Part shown: positions 16,147-25,075 of the stretch, one piece after another
Position numbering within the stretch: the stretch's first letter is position 1
Layout: every line of letters starts with the position of its first letter
From: a bacterium
GTDB lineage: Bacteria > Eisenbacteria > RBG-16-71-46 > CAIMUX01
Assembly: GCA_030431975.1 (NCBI GenBank)
Contig: JAUIHP010000021.1
Coordinates: forward strand, 58,004 to 122,003
Direction of reading: 5' to 3'
DNA: 64,000 nucleotides
Program-made: the position numbers and the translations under genes
The notes under the pieces: generated by a model
The model's input: only the letters and a program-made list of their open reading frames with translations
Told to the model about the DNA's origin: nothing
Database searches by the model: none

Positions 16147-18910
16147 GTGGGGTTCGCAGTTGAATCCCGAACGCGGCCCAGGTGAACGGATGCGGATCGT
16201 CCGCATCCCAGCGCTCGCGTCGCGCCTGACTGAGTGCCGAGATCGGGTCTTTCCCTTGCTGCAGCCAAAGGTCCTGGAAGCGTTTCATGAGAATGGCCGT
16301 TTCGTCGTCGCGCACTTTCCAGAAGGTCTGGACCACGGCTGAAGCGCCCGCGTCGAGGAAGGCATCGGCGAGACTGGGCGCTACGTTGGAAGGCGTCACG
16401 TGCGGCATGCCGCTGCCACATCCGGAGAGCACGACCAGGGAACATTTCCGAAGGTCGGCTTCCAGAATGTCGATGACCTCCAGCCTCGACACTTCCGGCC
16501 CCGCGCCCGCTCCCGGTGAGGCCAGTGGAAGGAAGGTCCAAAACGGGTTCTCCGGATCCCGCACGATGTGGCAGGCGAAATAGAGAAAAGGCTCGTCCTC
16601 CCAGGCTTCGATGAGCCGGGACCGAAGAGCCTGCCCACCGACCATCGATCGACACCCTGGACGCAGCGTTCGCAGATGCTCGAGTTCGGCCATTCCCCCC
16701 TCCAGCCGTCCGAGTCCCGGGTAGCGCCGAGCCAGATCGGCCGGGATGAGTGGGTCCGCGAGGACGAGCCCCGCCCTGGACAGGCGACCATGAGATCGCG
16801 CCGCAGCGCCCATTGCGTCCGGCGCATCATCCGCGCCGTTCGCACCGTCCGCCGTGTGCGCCGTGTGCGTCGAGTCGACCGCACCGAGTGGATCCCGAGT
16901 GGCTCGCAGGTACGCGACGTCGTGATCGAGTAGCAGCGGTCGATACTCGTCATCCGCCGTCCCCAGCACTTCGAACGGCAGGAGTCGCAGGGCACCACGG
17001 GCCGTGATGAGCAGGTCGCGCGGGCCGTCCGCCCTGTGGGAACGAAAGGAGCGGACCTCGGGCGGTAGCAACTGGCGGCCGAGTTCACCGAGCAATTCAT
17101 GGAGTTCCTCTGCGACCCCGCGCCTCCCGGCCACGGCCTCCCCGGCGAGTCGCACCGCGGCATAGATCCGGCTCGTGTGGCCCAGGGTGTCGCAACGGAC
17201 ACCCTCGCCGGTCACCGTCCAACGCAGAACGGCCCCGTCGTCCTCGTCGAAGAACAGATGGCAACCATCCACCGCCCGAATCCAGTCGCGAACGCGGACC
17301 GCCGCCCCAGGATCATCGAAGGAGACCGCGTAGCCTCGGGCCGGGCTCTTCCCCGCCAACTCCCGCCGGGCGCGGCGCAGTTTTCGAGCCTCTTCCCGGA
17401 CGAGGTGTCGGCCGGATCCGGTCGTTTCCACGGACTCCACGGCACGCAGCTCGCTCTCAGCTTTCTGGAGTTCCGCCGCCGCTCCGATGGAGTCCGCCTC
17501 CTGGAACAAGGCCCGGGCCTCGAGGATGGCGTGTCGAAAGCGCATCCAAGGGTCACCACGCTGGGCCCGTCCACCCACCATCTCGCGCAAGGCCTGCCGG
17601 GCGGCAGCGGTGTCCCCCAGGTCGAGGTGGGCCGACGCCGCCATGGCCCGGAAGCGATTGGTGAAGAGTCCGTGGTACCCGTTCCGAGTCAGTTCGAGAG
17701 CTCTGTCGACGACCTCGAGGGCCTCCTCCGGCCGGCCGGATTCCAGCAGGCCCAGTGTCCAGTACTCTAGGGTCACGAGGTCCTTGGGATTCTTGTCGTG
17801 CTCGGTTCGGAACACCTCCGAGGCCGCAGTCAGCTGGCCACGGGAGAGCAGGGTGCGGGCTTCGTAGAGCCGAAACTCGGGCGGCAGATCTTCCACACAG
17901 AGTGTCATCGCCCGAACTCGGTCCCGGTCTACCAACTCCCAGTTTCCATAGGAGGCATGAATCGACATCGCCCCGCTGAGAAACGCCACCTCATCGGCGC
18001 CGCCGCCCAAGTCCCGGCAGTAGTCGACCGCGGCATCTCGCAACTCCGCGGCGAGGCCTTCGCGACCCTGTCGGTAGTAGCAATGGGAGTAGGCAAAGGA
18101 CAAGGACGCCGCCCGCACCGGAAAGCGTTGTCGAACAGCCACTTCGATCGCTTCGTTCATGTAGAACGTAACCGAGTCCGGGTCCCCGGATGATGCATGA
18201 CCCAAAGCCAGCCGGCCGAGGGCATCGCATTTCAGTTCGGCCCGTCCCGAAGTTCGGGCAACCCGAAGCGCCTCGTGGGCCGCCGCCTGGGCGCTCTCCG
18301 AAAACGGACGCCTGACCTGCGCTTCGTTCCGGGTCCGGGCGGCCTCCGCCGGCCAACCGAACCCGGTTTCGAACATCGTGGCCACGGAATCCAACGCTCC
18401 GTGAAGAGCCGCCATGTCGGCTGTTCCCCGGCCTCCCCGGCGATCCGGGTCACGCAACTGTGCCAGTAGAGAGTCCCGGGACGATTGCAACGCGACCGCT
18501 TCCGACCGGCGGTTCGGCGACCATCCGGTGATGAGAACCCGCTCGAGGTCAGCAGTGGTAACCCCATGTAAATCAGAGAGTAAGGATGTCACCGTCTCCA
18601 ACGATCGATCCAGGGCCGACTGCGACGGACCGGGCTCCGCACGAAGAAGTCCGTCCCGTAGCTCGGCTTCCAGGCGTAGGAGACGAGGGAACCCCAGGGA
18701 GTCGGCCATCGCCTTGGACCGCCCGTTCCCTTCCAGAAGCACCCGACTCAGGTGGGGCGACAGGGGCGGAGCCGCGCTCGAAAGGTCGAACGAGGAACCG
18801 CGCCACGCGGCGTCGCCGACCTCGGTGTCGGAACCGCAGCCCACGATCGCCACTGTGCAGAGAAGCGCCCGGAAGAACGGGCCGGCGACTCGTCCGCAGC
18901 GAAGTACCAT
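16133..18910 (-). CDS. TPR-CHAT protease-like lipoprotein
   Basis: The 925-residue protein begins with a lipoprotein-type signal (VAIVGC, Cys near 25), followed by a long helical region with TPR-like repeats (about 230-480). It ends in a CHAT (caspase-like) domain, residues ~640-920. The probable catalytic His lies in YFACHIVRD (about residue 780) and the Cys in VVLSGCGSGM (about 830), with LADAFLDAGASAVVQTFWKV and a closing LSQARRERW typical of CHAT. Family members cleave proteins or act as scaffolds, and some CHAT proteases serve in defence or programmed death. Export as a lipoprotein is unusual for a defence role and suggests an envelope function. It is divergent from a sigma-factor gene. 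Confidence 0.82.
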   Translation of the reverse strand: MVLRCGRVAGPFFRALLCTVAIVGCGSDTEVGDAAWRGSSFDLSSAAPPLSPHLSRVLLEGNGRSKAMADSLGFPRLLRLEAELRDGLLRAEPGPSQSALDRSLETVTSLLSDLHGVTTADLERVLITGWSPNRRSEAVALQSSRDSLLAQLRDPDRRGGRGTADMAALHGALDSVATMFETGFGWPAEAARTRNEAQVRRPFSESAQAAAHEALRVARTSGRAELKCDALGRLALGHASSGDPDSVTFYMNEAIEVAVRQRFPVRAASLSFAYSHCYYRQGREGLAAELRDAAVDYCRDLGGGADEVAFLSGAMSIHASYGNWELVDRDRVRAMTLCVEDLPPEFRLYEARTLLSRGQLTAASEVFRTEHDKNPKDLVTLEYWTLGLLESGRPEEALEVVDRALELTRNGYHGLFTNRFRAMAASAHLDLGDTAAARQALREMVGGRAQRGDPWMRFRHAILEARALFQEADSIGAAAELQKAESELRAVESVETTGSGRHLVREEARKLRRARRELAGKSPARGYAVSFDDPGAAVRVRDWIRAVDGCHLFFDEDDGAVLRWTVTGEGVRCDTLGHTSRIYAAVRLAGEAVAGRRGVAEELHELLGELGRQLLPPEVRSFRSHRADGPRDLLITARGALRLLPFEVLGTADDEYRPLLLDHDVAYLRATRDPLGAVDSTHTAHTADGANGADDAPDAMGAAARSHGRLSRAGLVLADPLIPADLARRYPGLGRLEGGMAELEHLRTLRPGCRSMVGGQALRSRLIEAWEDEPFLYFACHIVRDPENPFWTFLPLASPGAGAGPEVSRLEVIDILEADLRKCSLVVLSGCGSGMPHVTPSNVAPSLADAFLDAGASAVVQTFWKVRDDETAILMKRFQDLWLQQGKDPISALSQARRERWDADDPHPFTWAAFGIQLRTPPKDS

Positions 18911-19128
18911 CCAAAGAATCTAGCATGCCTCCCACGTTGACCAAACGGGCGGGCGACCTCCCCCTCTCTGGAGTCACCCGCCCATCGGGCCATGGAAAGC
19001 GCTTGTGGACAATAGCTTTCGGCGATCCTAAAATGGGGTTGCTCGGTCCCACCTCACGCGCTCTCTACCGTCCCACCGAAACAGTCGGACTTCCCCTGGC
19101 CATTACGGAGACGCGCTGCGAAGAAAAG

Positions 19129-19950
19129 ATGGGCGACCACCACACAGACCTGGCGACCGCTCGCGCCATCCTGGACGGCTCCGTCGAGGCCTGGCACAGC
19201 TTCGTCGACCAGTACGGCGGCCTCATTCTTTCGGTAATCCGCCGGCACCACTTCGGCGACGAGGATGAGATCCGCACCGTCTTCACGGACGTGCTGGAGT
19301 ACGTCTATACCCAAGCCCTTTCCGGATACGAAGGGCGTGCCTCCCTGGCCACGTGGCTCGCCATCATCACCCGCGGCCGCACCCTCGACCATCTGCGAAG
19401 CAAGTTGGGACGGCAGCGAATCCCGGCGGCGATCGAAGAACTCGGCGAGTTCGAGCAGCGTGTGTTCCGTCTCTATCATCTTGAGGGAGATTCGCTCGAT
19501 GCCTTGAGGCACAAGCTGGCGACGGAGGGTCGGGGGTCTTCGTTGGAAGACGTACTCGCCGCGGTCGCCAGGATCGAGTCCCGGCTCGACGCCCATCACA
19601 AGCGTCGCCTCGCCTACGGGTGCCGGGCCCGGAACCTACCGGGCACAACCGGGCGCAAGCTGGAACTAAGGGACCGCGAAGTCGCCCGGGCGGAGGAGCA
19701 GAGTCACGACGCCCGCCCGGACCACGCTCTGGAAGAACAGGAGGAGCGTTCACGTGCCTGGAGCCTTGTCTCCGCGGCGTTGGAACGGCTTTCACCGGAG
19801 GAACGGGAGGTCCTGCGCCTGAAGTTCACAGAGGAGAAGACGGCTGCAGACATCGCCGCGGAACTTGAAATCGAGAGTTCCCGGCGCGTCTACACCATCG
19901 CGGAACGGGCGCTGGCCCGGTTGCGGCGTTGGGCGGCAGAAGCGGAGTAA
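19129..19950 (+). CDS. Sigma-70 family (ECF-like) RNA polymerase sigma factor
   Basis: The 273-residue protein has a sigma-2-like region (about residues 15-95: WHSFVDQYGGLILSVIRRH, then GRASLATWLAIITRGRTLDHLRS) and a sigma-4 region at the end (LERLSPEEREVLRLKFTEEKTAADIAAEL). The spacer of ~100 residues is longer than in typical ECF factors. The ATG at 19129 follows GAAGAAAAG; a Met at 19033 is possible. The next gene, 110 bp downstream, encodes a membrane protein with an HCxxC-type motif, a plausible anti-sigma partner. Confidence 0.85.
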   Translation: MGDHHTDLATARAILDGSVEAWHSFVDQYGGLILSVIRRHHFGDEDEIRTVFTDVLEYVYTQALSGYEGRASLATWLAIITRGRTLDHLRSKLGRQRIPAAIEELGEFEQRVFRLYHLEGDSLDALRHKLATEGRGSSLEDVLAAVARIESRLDAHHKRRLAYGCRARNLPGTTGRKLELRDREVARAEEQSHDARPDHALEEQEERSRAWSLVSAALERLSPEEREVLRLKFTEEKTAADIAAELEIESSRRVYTIAERALARLRRWAAEAE

Positions 19951-20060
19951 TTCGGGAATCGCGGAACGAAGTCCGACCCATTGTGACAGGCGGACCGGGA
20001 ACATCGATGGGCGAAGAGGGCTAACGGCGCCGAAAGCGTTGGATGAGGAAAACCAAGTAA

Positions 20061-21203
20061 GTGAAAGCTAGAAATAATCATCCGGCACCCGAGTCTTTGG
20101 CCGAACTCGCGGAGTGGGCTTGCACCGGTGAAACGTCATCCCTTTCCGCAGCAGCGCGGGAGGCCCGCCGACACTGCGAGAGTTGCGCCGATTGTGCCCG
20201 AGAGATCGACCTGGCCTCGCAGGTCTTTCTGGCACGGTCGGCCGGGGGCGCGAACGAAACCTTGGACCCATCGATGCGTGCAGCTGCGCTGCGGGTCCAC
20301 CGGTCCGCCTCCACGTCCTCCTCGTTGTCTGGGTCGTCCGCTGGGTCGTCCGTTGGGCAGTCCGCAGGGCCGTCCGCTGGGCAGTCCGCAGGGCCGCTCC
20401 CCGGGTCGTCCCCCGGCTCCCCTCCATGGTGGAAGCCAGATTTCCGTCCGGCAACGGTCGGAGCTCTGGCCCTGGCCGCGGCCGCGGTCGTCGCGGCGAT
20501 CGTATACTCGCCGTTCGATGGTCCATTCACCGGCCGAGGGTCTCTCGAATCGCCGATCGGATTCGCGCCCGCGCCCGTTCTGCAGTTCGCCGTGAACCAG
20601 GCATCAAGCCAGGGGCCGATCCTTCCGGGGACGACGGAAATCGCCGGTTCGACGACCTACCGGTCCGGAGATGAAGTCGCTTCCCCGTCCCTGCTCCGCA
20701 GCTATCTCGACGCCGAGTGGCGAAAGGCGGAAGCCGAAGGTGCGGACCCGGCGGATCGTGGCTCGGGAGACCGTGGCTCGGGGGATCGTGGCTCACTGGA
20801 TCCCGGCTCGATGGATCCGGGCTCGATGGACCGGGTCTTGTGGCTGGCGGCCGGTGAAATCGCGAGTGGCCGTCTGCGCACGGCTCGGACCCGACTCGAG
20901 GCGGCGGGTATGGCGCGCTCAGTGCCGCCGGGCTCCTCCCCACGAGTAGCGTCCATCGAGATCCGGAGACTTCTGCTTCTGTCGACGATCGACTTCCGCC
21001 AAAGCCGGATGGACGCCGCGGAACGTCGGCTGCGTCAGGTTCTGGAGTTCGACCCCGGGAACGAGATCGCCCGGTTTAACCTGGGCCTGGTCCTCGAGGC
21101 CACGGACCGGAGGCCTGAAGCGGTCGAACAGATCGGAAGCCTGCGGAACTCTTCCACTCCATGGGTGCAGAGCCGGGCCGAAGCTTGGCTGGGAAGCCGA
21201 TAG
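20061..21203 (+). CDS. Putative zinc-finger anti-sigma/TPR membrane protein
   Basis: The 380-residue protein starts at GTG (20061). The N-terminal ~60 residues contain HCESCADC, an H-x-x-x-C-x-x-C-like pattern seen in zf-HC2 anti-sigma domains. A single transmembrane helix lies near 130-155 (ALALAAAAVVAAIVYS), preceded by a Ser/Gly/Pro/Gln linker made of 12-bp repeats. The outer part contains a second repeat tract (DRGSGDRGS and variants) and a TPR-like C-terminus (LEFDPGNEIARFNLGLVLE). Position after the sigma-factor gene supports an anti-sigma role; direct inhibition is inference. Confidence 0.72.
   Translation: MKARNNHPAPESLAELAEWACTGETSSLSAAAREARRHCESCADCAREIDLASQVFLARSAGGANETLDPSMRAAALRVHRSASTSSSLSGSSAGSSVGQSAGPSAGQSAGPLPGSSPGSPPWWKPDFRPATVGALALAAAAVVAAIVYSPFDGPFTGRGSLESPIGFAPAPVLQFAVNQASSQGPILPGTTEIAGSTTYRSGDEVASPSLLRSYLDAEWRKAEAEGADPADRGSGDRGSGDRGSLDPGSMDPGSMDRVLWLAAGEIASGRLRTARTRLEAAGMARSVPPGSSPRVASIEIRRLLLLSTIDFRQSRMDAAERRLRQVLEFDPGNEIARFNLGLVLEATDRRPEAVEQIGSLRNSSTPWVQSRAEAWLGSR
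20331..20416 (+). repeat. 12-bp tandem repeat in anti-sigma linker
   Basis: About seven imperfect 12-mers of the form GGGTCGTCCGCT or GGGCAGTCCGCA encode the Gly-Ser-Ser/Gly-Gln-Ser-Ala linker before the transmembrane helix. Two alternating unit types give a partial 24-bp higher-order period. The unit keeps frame on expansion. Confidence 0.85.
20754..20834 (+). repeat. 15-bp tandem repeat in the same gene
   Basis: Five units of a GATCGTGGCTCGGGA-like 15-mer plus a partial copy encode a repeated Asp-Arg/Pro-Gly-Ser-x pentapeptide on the outer side of the putative anti-sigma protein. It is a different unit and length from the first repeat 340 bp upstream in the same gene. Confidence 0.85.
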
Positions 21204-21222
21204 CGCCGAATCAGGCACTCAA

Positions 21223-22683
21223 CTAGGCTGCGTACCCCATCGCTTCGCGCCGTTCCCGCATCGCCCGCTCCATGAAGGATTCTTCGACCTTCTTCCGAAC
21301 CTGGCTCTCGGTTCCAGCCACTGGATTGAGGGCCGCCCGGTCGAAAGCGGCAATCTGCTTGGAGAGTTCCAGAGTGGCGTCGAAGTTCACTCCGGCCGAG
21401 CGCAGTAGCGCCTGCTGTTCCGCGATGTCGCGGCGAGTGGCCACGCCCGCAGTCAGGACTTCCAGTTCTTTCAGCTGCGGCTCCAGCCACTCCTGGAATG
21501 TGTTGATCTTCTTCCGCAGCTTGGCCGCCGTCTTCATGAGTTCATCGCGTCGAGCCGCCAAGTCCGTGGCAGCTCCGGCCGCAGCGGCCTCGGAAGGACG
21601 CAGGATATCGTCACCGGAGTGGGCCAGGCTGATCTGCTGCAGCTGGTGGATGTAGTCCGGTTTCGCGATCTCCCGCTCCACCGTCTTGAGATCGGCCTTC
21701 CACATCTCGCACCACCAGATGGCGTGGCGGAACTGGCTCTTCAGGTCCGTGAGGTCGTACTGAAGGGCATCGCCGCCGCGTTGCAGCGCCTGCGGACCGG
21801 CCGGGACCTGTCCAGCCAAAGGACCGGCGTCGCTGCTGGAGACACCGCCGAGGATTCTCTTCTGCGCTTCAAAGAGTCGCTGCTTGAGTCCAGTGCGTCC
21901 CGACAGCGATTGGAAACTGGTTTCGCTCTTGGTCATGAGCTGGCCCAGACCAATGAGGAGGCCGCCGAGATTGTCGAGCAGCTTGACCGACGAAACCGTG
22001 ACGTCCTTGATCGGACCGATGATGGGACGACTGGAGGCCGTGCCCAAAGAGGTCGAAAGTTTCGTCGCCGAACTCGCTACATGTGCGCCGGCCAGGAGAA
22101 CCTTGAGGATTCCTCCGCGGGTCAGGACCTTGTCCTCGAACTCGGACGCCGCGCCCTTGCGATCGGCGATGGCGTAAAGGTTGTTCAGGGTCTCGGCCGC
22201 GGTCAGATACTCACTGAAGAGGCGATTGTGGTAGATGCGGTCCTCGACGGACCGGCCCGCCCGGCGAACCTTGGCCGCAATCCTTCCAAAGGTCGATATC
22301 GATGCGGCCTTTGCGATCGCCCGGTAGCGAGCCTTGGTGTCCTGCATCGCCGCCCACTCGTCGTCGGAGATGTTGGTCTGGGTGTCGCTGACCAGGTACT
22401 GGCTCATCGACTTCCCCGCAGGCGCGTGCGAGTCCCACTCTCCCAGGAACTGATAGAACTGGTTCTCGTCGAGGCTCAGGATCCAGGTGAAGTTGAACTG
22501 TCCGTACTTGAGCTTCAGATTGAGGTCGGCGATCAGATAGTCCGGGTACTTCCGCTGGTAGCGGCGCACCTTCTGGATCTGTCCGACGACCTTGGCCAGC
22601 TCGACCAGATTCGTCTTGTTGACGCCCTGGAACGGCTTGCTCAAGGCTCTGGATGCGTGCTTCAGGGCTCGACGAAAGACCAT
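21223..22683 (-). CDS. Hypothetical helical protein
   Basis: I do not recognise this 486-residue protein. It has no signal peptide. A hydrophobic Gly/Val/Leu stretch at about residues 215-260 (KDVTVSSVKLLDNLGGLLIGLGQ) may be amphipathic or membrane-seeking. The C-terminal ~180 residues look like long helices with coiled-coil character (RRDELMKTAAKLRKKINTFQEW and QLKELEVL). The N-terminal part is rich in Lys/Arg/Tyr. The ATG at 22683 has GGAGG ten bases upstream. It converges on the anti-sigma gene with only 19 bp between, without a visible terminator hairpin. Confidence 0.6.
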   Translation of the reverse strand: MVFRRALKHASRALSKPFQGVNKTNLVELAKVVGQIQKVRRYQRKYPDYLIADLNLKLKYGQFNFTWILSLDENQFYQFLGEWDSHAPAGKSMSQYLVSDTQTNISDDEWAAMQDTKARYRAIAKAASISTFGRIAAKVRRAGRSVEDRIYHNRLFSEYLTAAETLNNLYAIADRKGAASEFEDKVLTRGGILKVLLAGAHVASSATKLSTSLGTASSRPIIGPIKDVTVSSVKLLDNLGGLLIGLGQLMTKSETSFQSLSGRTGLKQRLFEAQKRILGGVSSSDAGPLAGQVPAGPQALQRGGDALQYDLTDLKSQFRHAIWWCEMWKADLKTVEREIAKPDYIHQLQQISLAHSGDDILRPSEAAAAGAATDLAARRDELMKTAAKLRKKINTFQEWLEPQLKELEVLTAGVATRRDIAEQQALLRSAGVNFDATLELSKQIAAFDRAALNPVAGTESQVRKKVEESFMERAMRERREAMGYAA

Positions 22684-23048
22684 GGACGGCAACCTCCACC
22701 GGGAATGACACACACTGCTGGACCGCCACGCCGCCGGAAACGCCAAGGCGGCGAGGTAGCAACCGGCAGCAACGGCAGAAACTGCCGGGCCACCAAACGC
22801 TGCCCTTGTGGATCGGCACTTTCTCCTCGGTTCTTTGGCTCTCGTTCAGGGCACCGAGCGGCCGGGGCCCCAGGCTGGGGCGGTTCACGAAGTCCGGGCC
22901 AGAGGACTCGACATGTATCATTGGATGACGTCACGACGACATCTGGCGTAGAACCGCCACGAGGACCGCGCCGACGACGCGACGAAAGACATCGACATTC
23001 GGGATCACAACAAGCGCGGCCGACCCACCCACCGACCTAGGAGAACCC
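22684..23048. other. Divergent intergenic region
   Basis: This 365-bp stretch separates the helical hypothetical gene from a rightward secreted-protein gene and should hold promoters for both. I see no clear hairpin, repeat or small gene in it. The ribosome-binding site CTAGGAGAACCC for the GTG at 23049 closes it. Confidence 0.4.
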
Positions 23049-25034
23049 GTGAAACGCTATTGGATCCCATCTCTCGCCGGCTCGACCTGTCTGGCCACCA
23101 TGTCCACCCTGGCTTCTCTGGCAACCCTGGCCACCTTGTCCGCCGCGCTTCCGTCGCAGGCTGCGCTCATCGAGTCGACCCCGACCGGGGGCAGCTGGAA
23201 CAGCCCGACAACATGGACCGGCGGAATCGTCCCCGGAGTTGACGACGATGTACGCATCCTCGGAGCCGTCGCGATCTCCGGCCCGACGAATTGCCACTCC
23301 GTCGAGGTTTCCACCACCGGAAGCCTGACCAACGGCGCCGCCACCCCGTCCGACCTGTTCGTCACGGCGGGGTTCGTCAACGACGGAACGGTGAGCCCGA
23401 TCCTGGGCCTTGTCTACGTCCACATCGGGGGCGACATCTCCAATACCGGAACCTTCGCTGCAGACAAGACGATCCTCTCCGGAACGGGCGACCGCAGCCT
23501 CTTCTCCGCTCCCACGGCGACGTTCGACTCCCATCTCTACGACGACCCCGCAGCCGGCGGACAGGTCCTGATCGACGCACCGTTCCGAACCGTGGATGAC
23601 ATCGAACTCGAAGTGCTCCCGCTGGTCCTCGAAGGTGACACCCCGCTGACCATGGGACTCGGTTTTCTCGACGCGCATGTCATCGCCAACGGCAACGAGA
23701 TCCGCTTCGAGTCGTGGTCCTACATCGAGGGAGGGACCTTCGAAGATCCCGTGCTGATCGGTGAGGTTTCGGCGAGGTCGGGACTGTTCAAAGGAGAGGT
23801 CGTCGTCGAAGACGTGCTTCAGAACGTGCGTAGCTTCGGAAACGCGCAATTCGTCATCGAAGGCCACCTCATCAACAATGGCACGATTCGAAACGATCAC
23901 TACGGTCTGAGCGTGAATTTGAAGGGTGACCTGACCTGCAACGGTCGGATCGAGTGCTCCATCCTTCAGATGGATGACGCGCAAACCCGAACCCTGACGA
24001 TGGGACCGGACGGCGTCATCGACACCATCCTGATTCTGCCGGAGTTCGGGAATGGCAGCCTGCAGGCAACGACCAATCTTCGCGTCGCGGACGGCATTTC
24101 CTTGGGACCCAACGGAACCATGACGCTACCCGCGAACAGCACGTTTTTCCTGGAGAGCGGTTCGATCAGCGGCGGCACCCTGTTCGCGGCTGGCGCAATC
24201 ATCAACCAGAACGGACTGGGATCGATGTCGCTCGAACGCATCGACCGGCCGACCTTCAGCGGCGCCTGCCAGTTCGCCAATGTCACGCGGCTGACCGGCA
24301 ACACGCACAACGCCGGGACCCTGAGAAACCAGCGCTGGGGTGACGCCACCCTCATCACCGAGGGAACCTTCTCCAACGCCGGGTCGCTCGAAGACCTCGA
24401 CTCCGATCTTCCCGTGTCGTTGACCCTGCGGGTAGAGGGCGACCTGATCAACGTCGGCACGATGACGAACAGCCGCGTCGAGATCGCCGGCGACCTCGAC
24501 CAGTCGATCGCCATCGGAGCCTCGATCGACGTGGGCAACTTCGTCCTCGAGTCCGGTCTCGACGCTGCGACCTATCAGTGGTTCAAGGACGGCGAAGCGA
24601 TTCCCCTGGCGAACGGTTCCGAGCTGGAGTTTGCCGGCGTGGACGCGAGCCACCTCGGCGCTTACCAATGTGTCGGTGATGGAACAGTGACCTCCCGGAC
24701 GATCACCCTGGAGACCGAGGTCACGTCGACGGACGGGCCCAACGTCCCATCCGAAAGCGGAGAGGCAAACCTTCGAGTGGCCGGCCTGACGGAGGTTGCG
24801 CCCAACCCGGTGACTGCGCAGGCGGGCATCCGTTTCCATCTGACGAAGCCCGGTTTTGCTCGGCTCGCGATCTATGACGCGTCTGGGCGGGAACGGGCCG
24901 TGCTCACCAGCGGTGCGCTGCCGGCCGGTGAGCACCAGACCGTTTGGAATGTCACGGAGGCGACACCCGGTGTCTACTTCGCGCGCCTGTCAGCGGGCGA
25001 ACACACCGACTCGAGGAAGATCGTCGTTAGATAG
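23049..25034 (+). CDS. Secreted beta-rich protein with Ig and sorting domains
   Basis: The 661-residue protein begins with a long signal peptide (ending near SQAA, about residue 39). Residues ~40-500 are rich in Gly/Asn/Thr with repeated short motifs such as LINNGTIRN, FSNAGSLED and GTMTNSRVE, suggesting a solenoid or filamentous adhesin-like beta-helix. Residues ~495-560 (YQWFKDGEAI, SHLGAYQCVG) form an immunoglobulin-like domain. The end (VAPNPV, LAIYDASGRERAVL, GVYFARLSAGE, KIVVR) is the shared sorting domain. Start GTG at 23049 with AGGAG upstream. Confidence 0.75.
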   Translation: MKRYWIPSLAGSTCLATMSTLASLATLATLSAALPSQAALIESTPTGGSWNSPTTWTGGIVPGVDDDVRILGAVAISGPTNCHSVEVSTTGSLTNGAATPSDLFVTAGFVNDGTVSPILGLVYVHIGGDISNTGTFAADKTILSGTGDRSLFSAPTATFDSHLYDDPAAGGQVLIDAPFRTVDDIELEVLPLVLEGDTPLTMGLGFLDAHVIANGNEIRFESWSYIEGGTFEDPVLIGEVSARSGLFKGEVVVEDVLQNVRSFGNAQFVIEGHLINNGTIRNDHYGLSVNLKGDLTCNGRIECSILQMDDAQTRTLTMGPDGVIDTILILPEFGNGSLQATTNLRVADGISLGPNGTMTLPANSTFFLESGSISGGTLFAAGAIINQNGLGSMSLERIDRPTFSGACQFANVTRLTGNTHNAGTLRNQRWGDATLITEGTFSNAGSLEDLDSDLPVSLTLRVEGDLINVGTMTNSRVEIAGDLDQSIAIGASIDVGNFVLESGLDAATYQWFKDGEAIPLANGSELEFAGVDASHLGAYQCVGDGTVTSRTITLETEVTSTDGPNVPSESGEANLRVAGLTEVAPNPVTAQAGIRFHLTKPGFARLAIYDASGRERAVLTSGALPAGEHQTVWNVTEATPGVYFARLSAGEHTDSRKIVVR

Positions 25035-25075
25035 TCGCGCAGTGTCGCAAGAGTCCGGCGACGGACCCGCGAACA

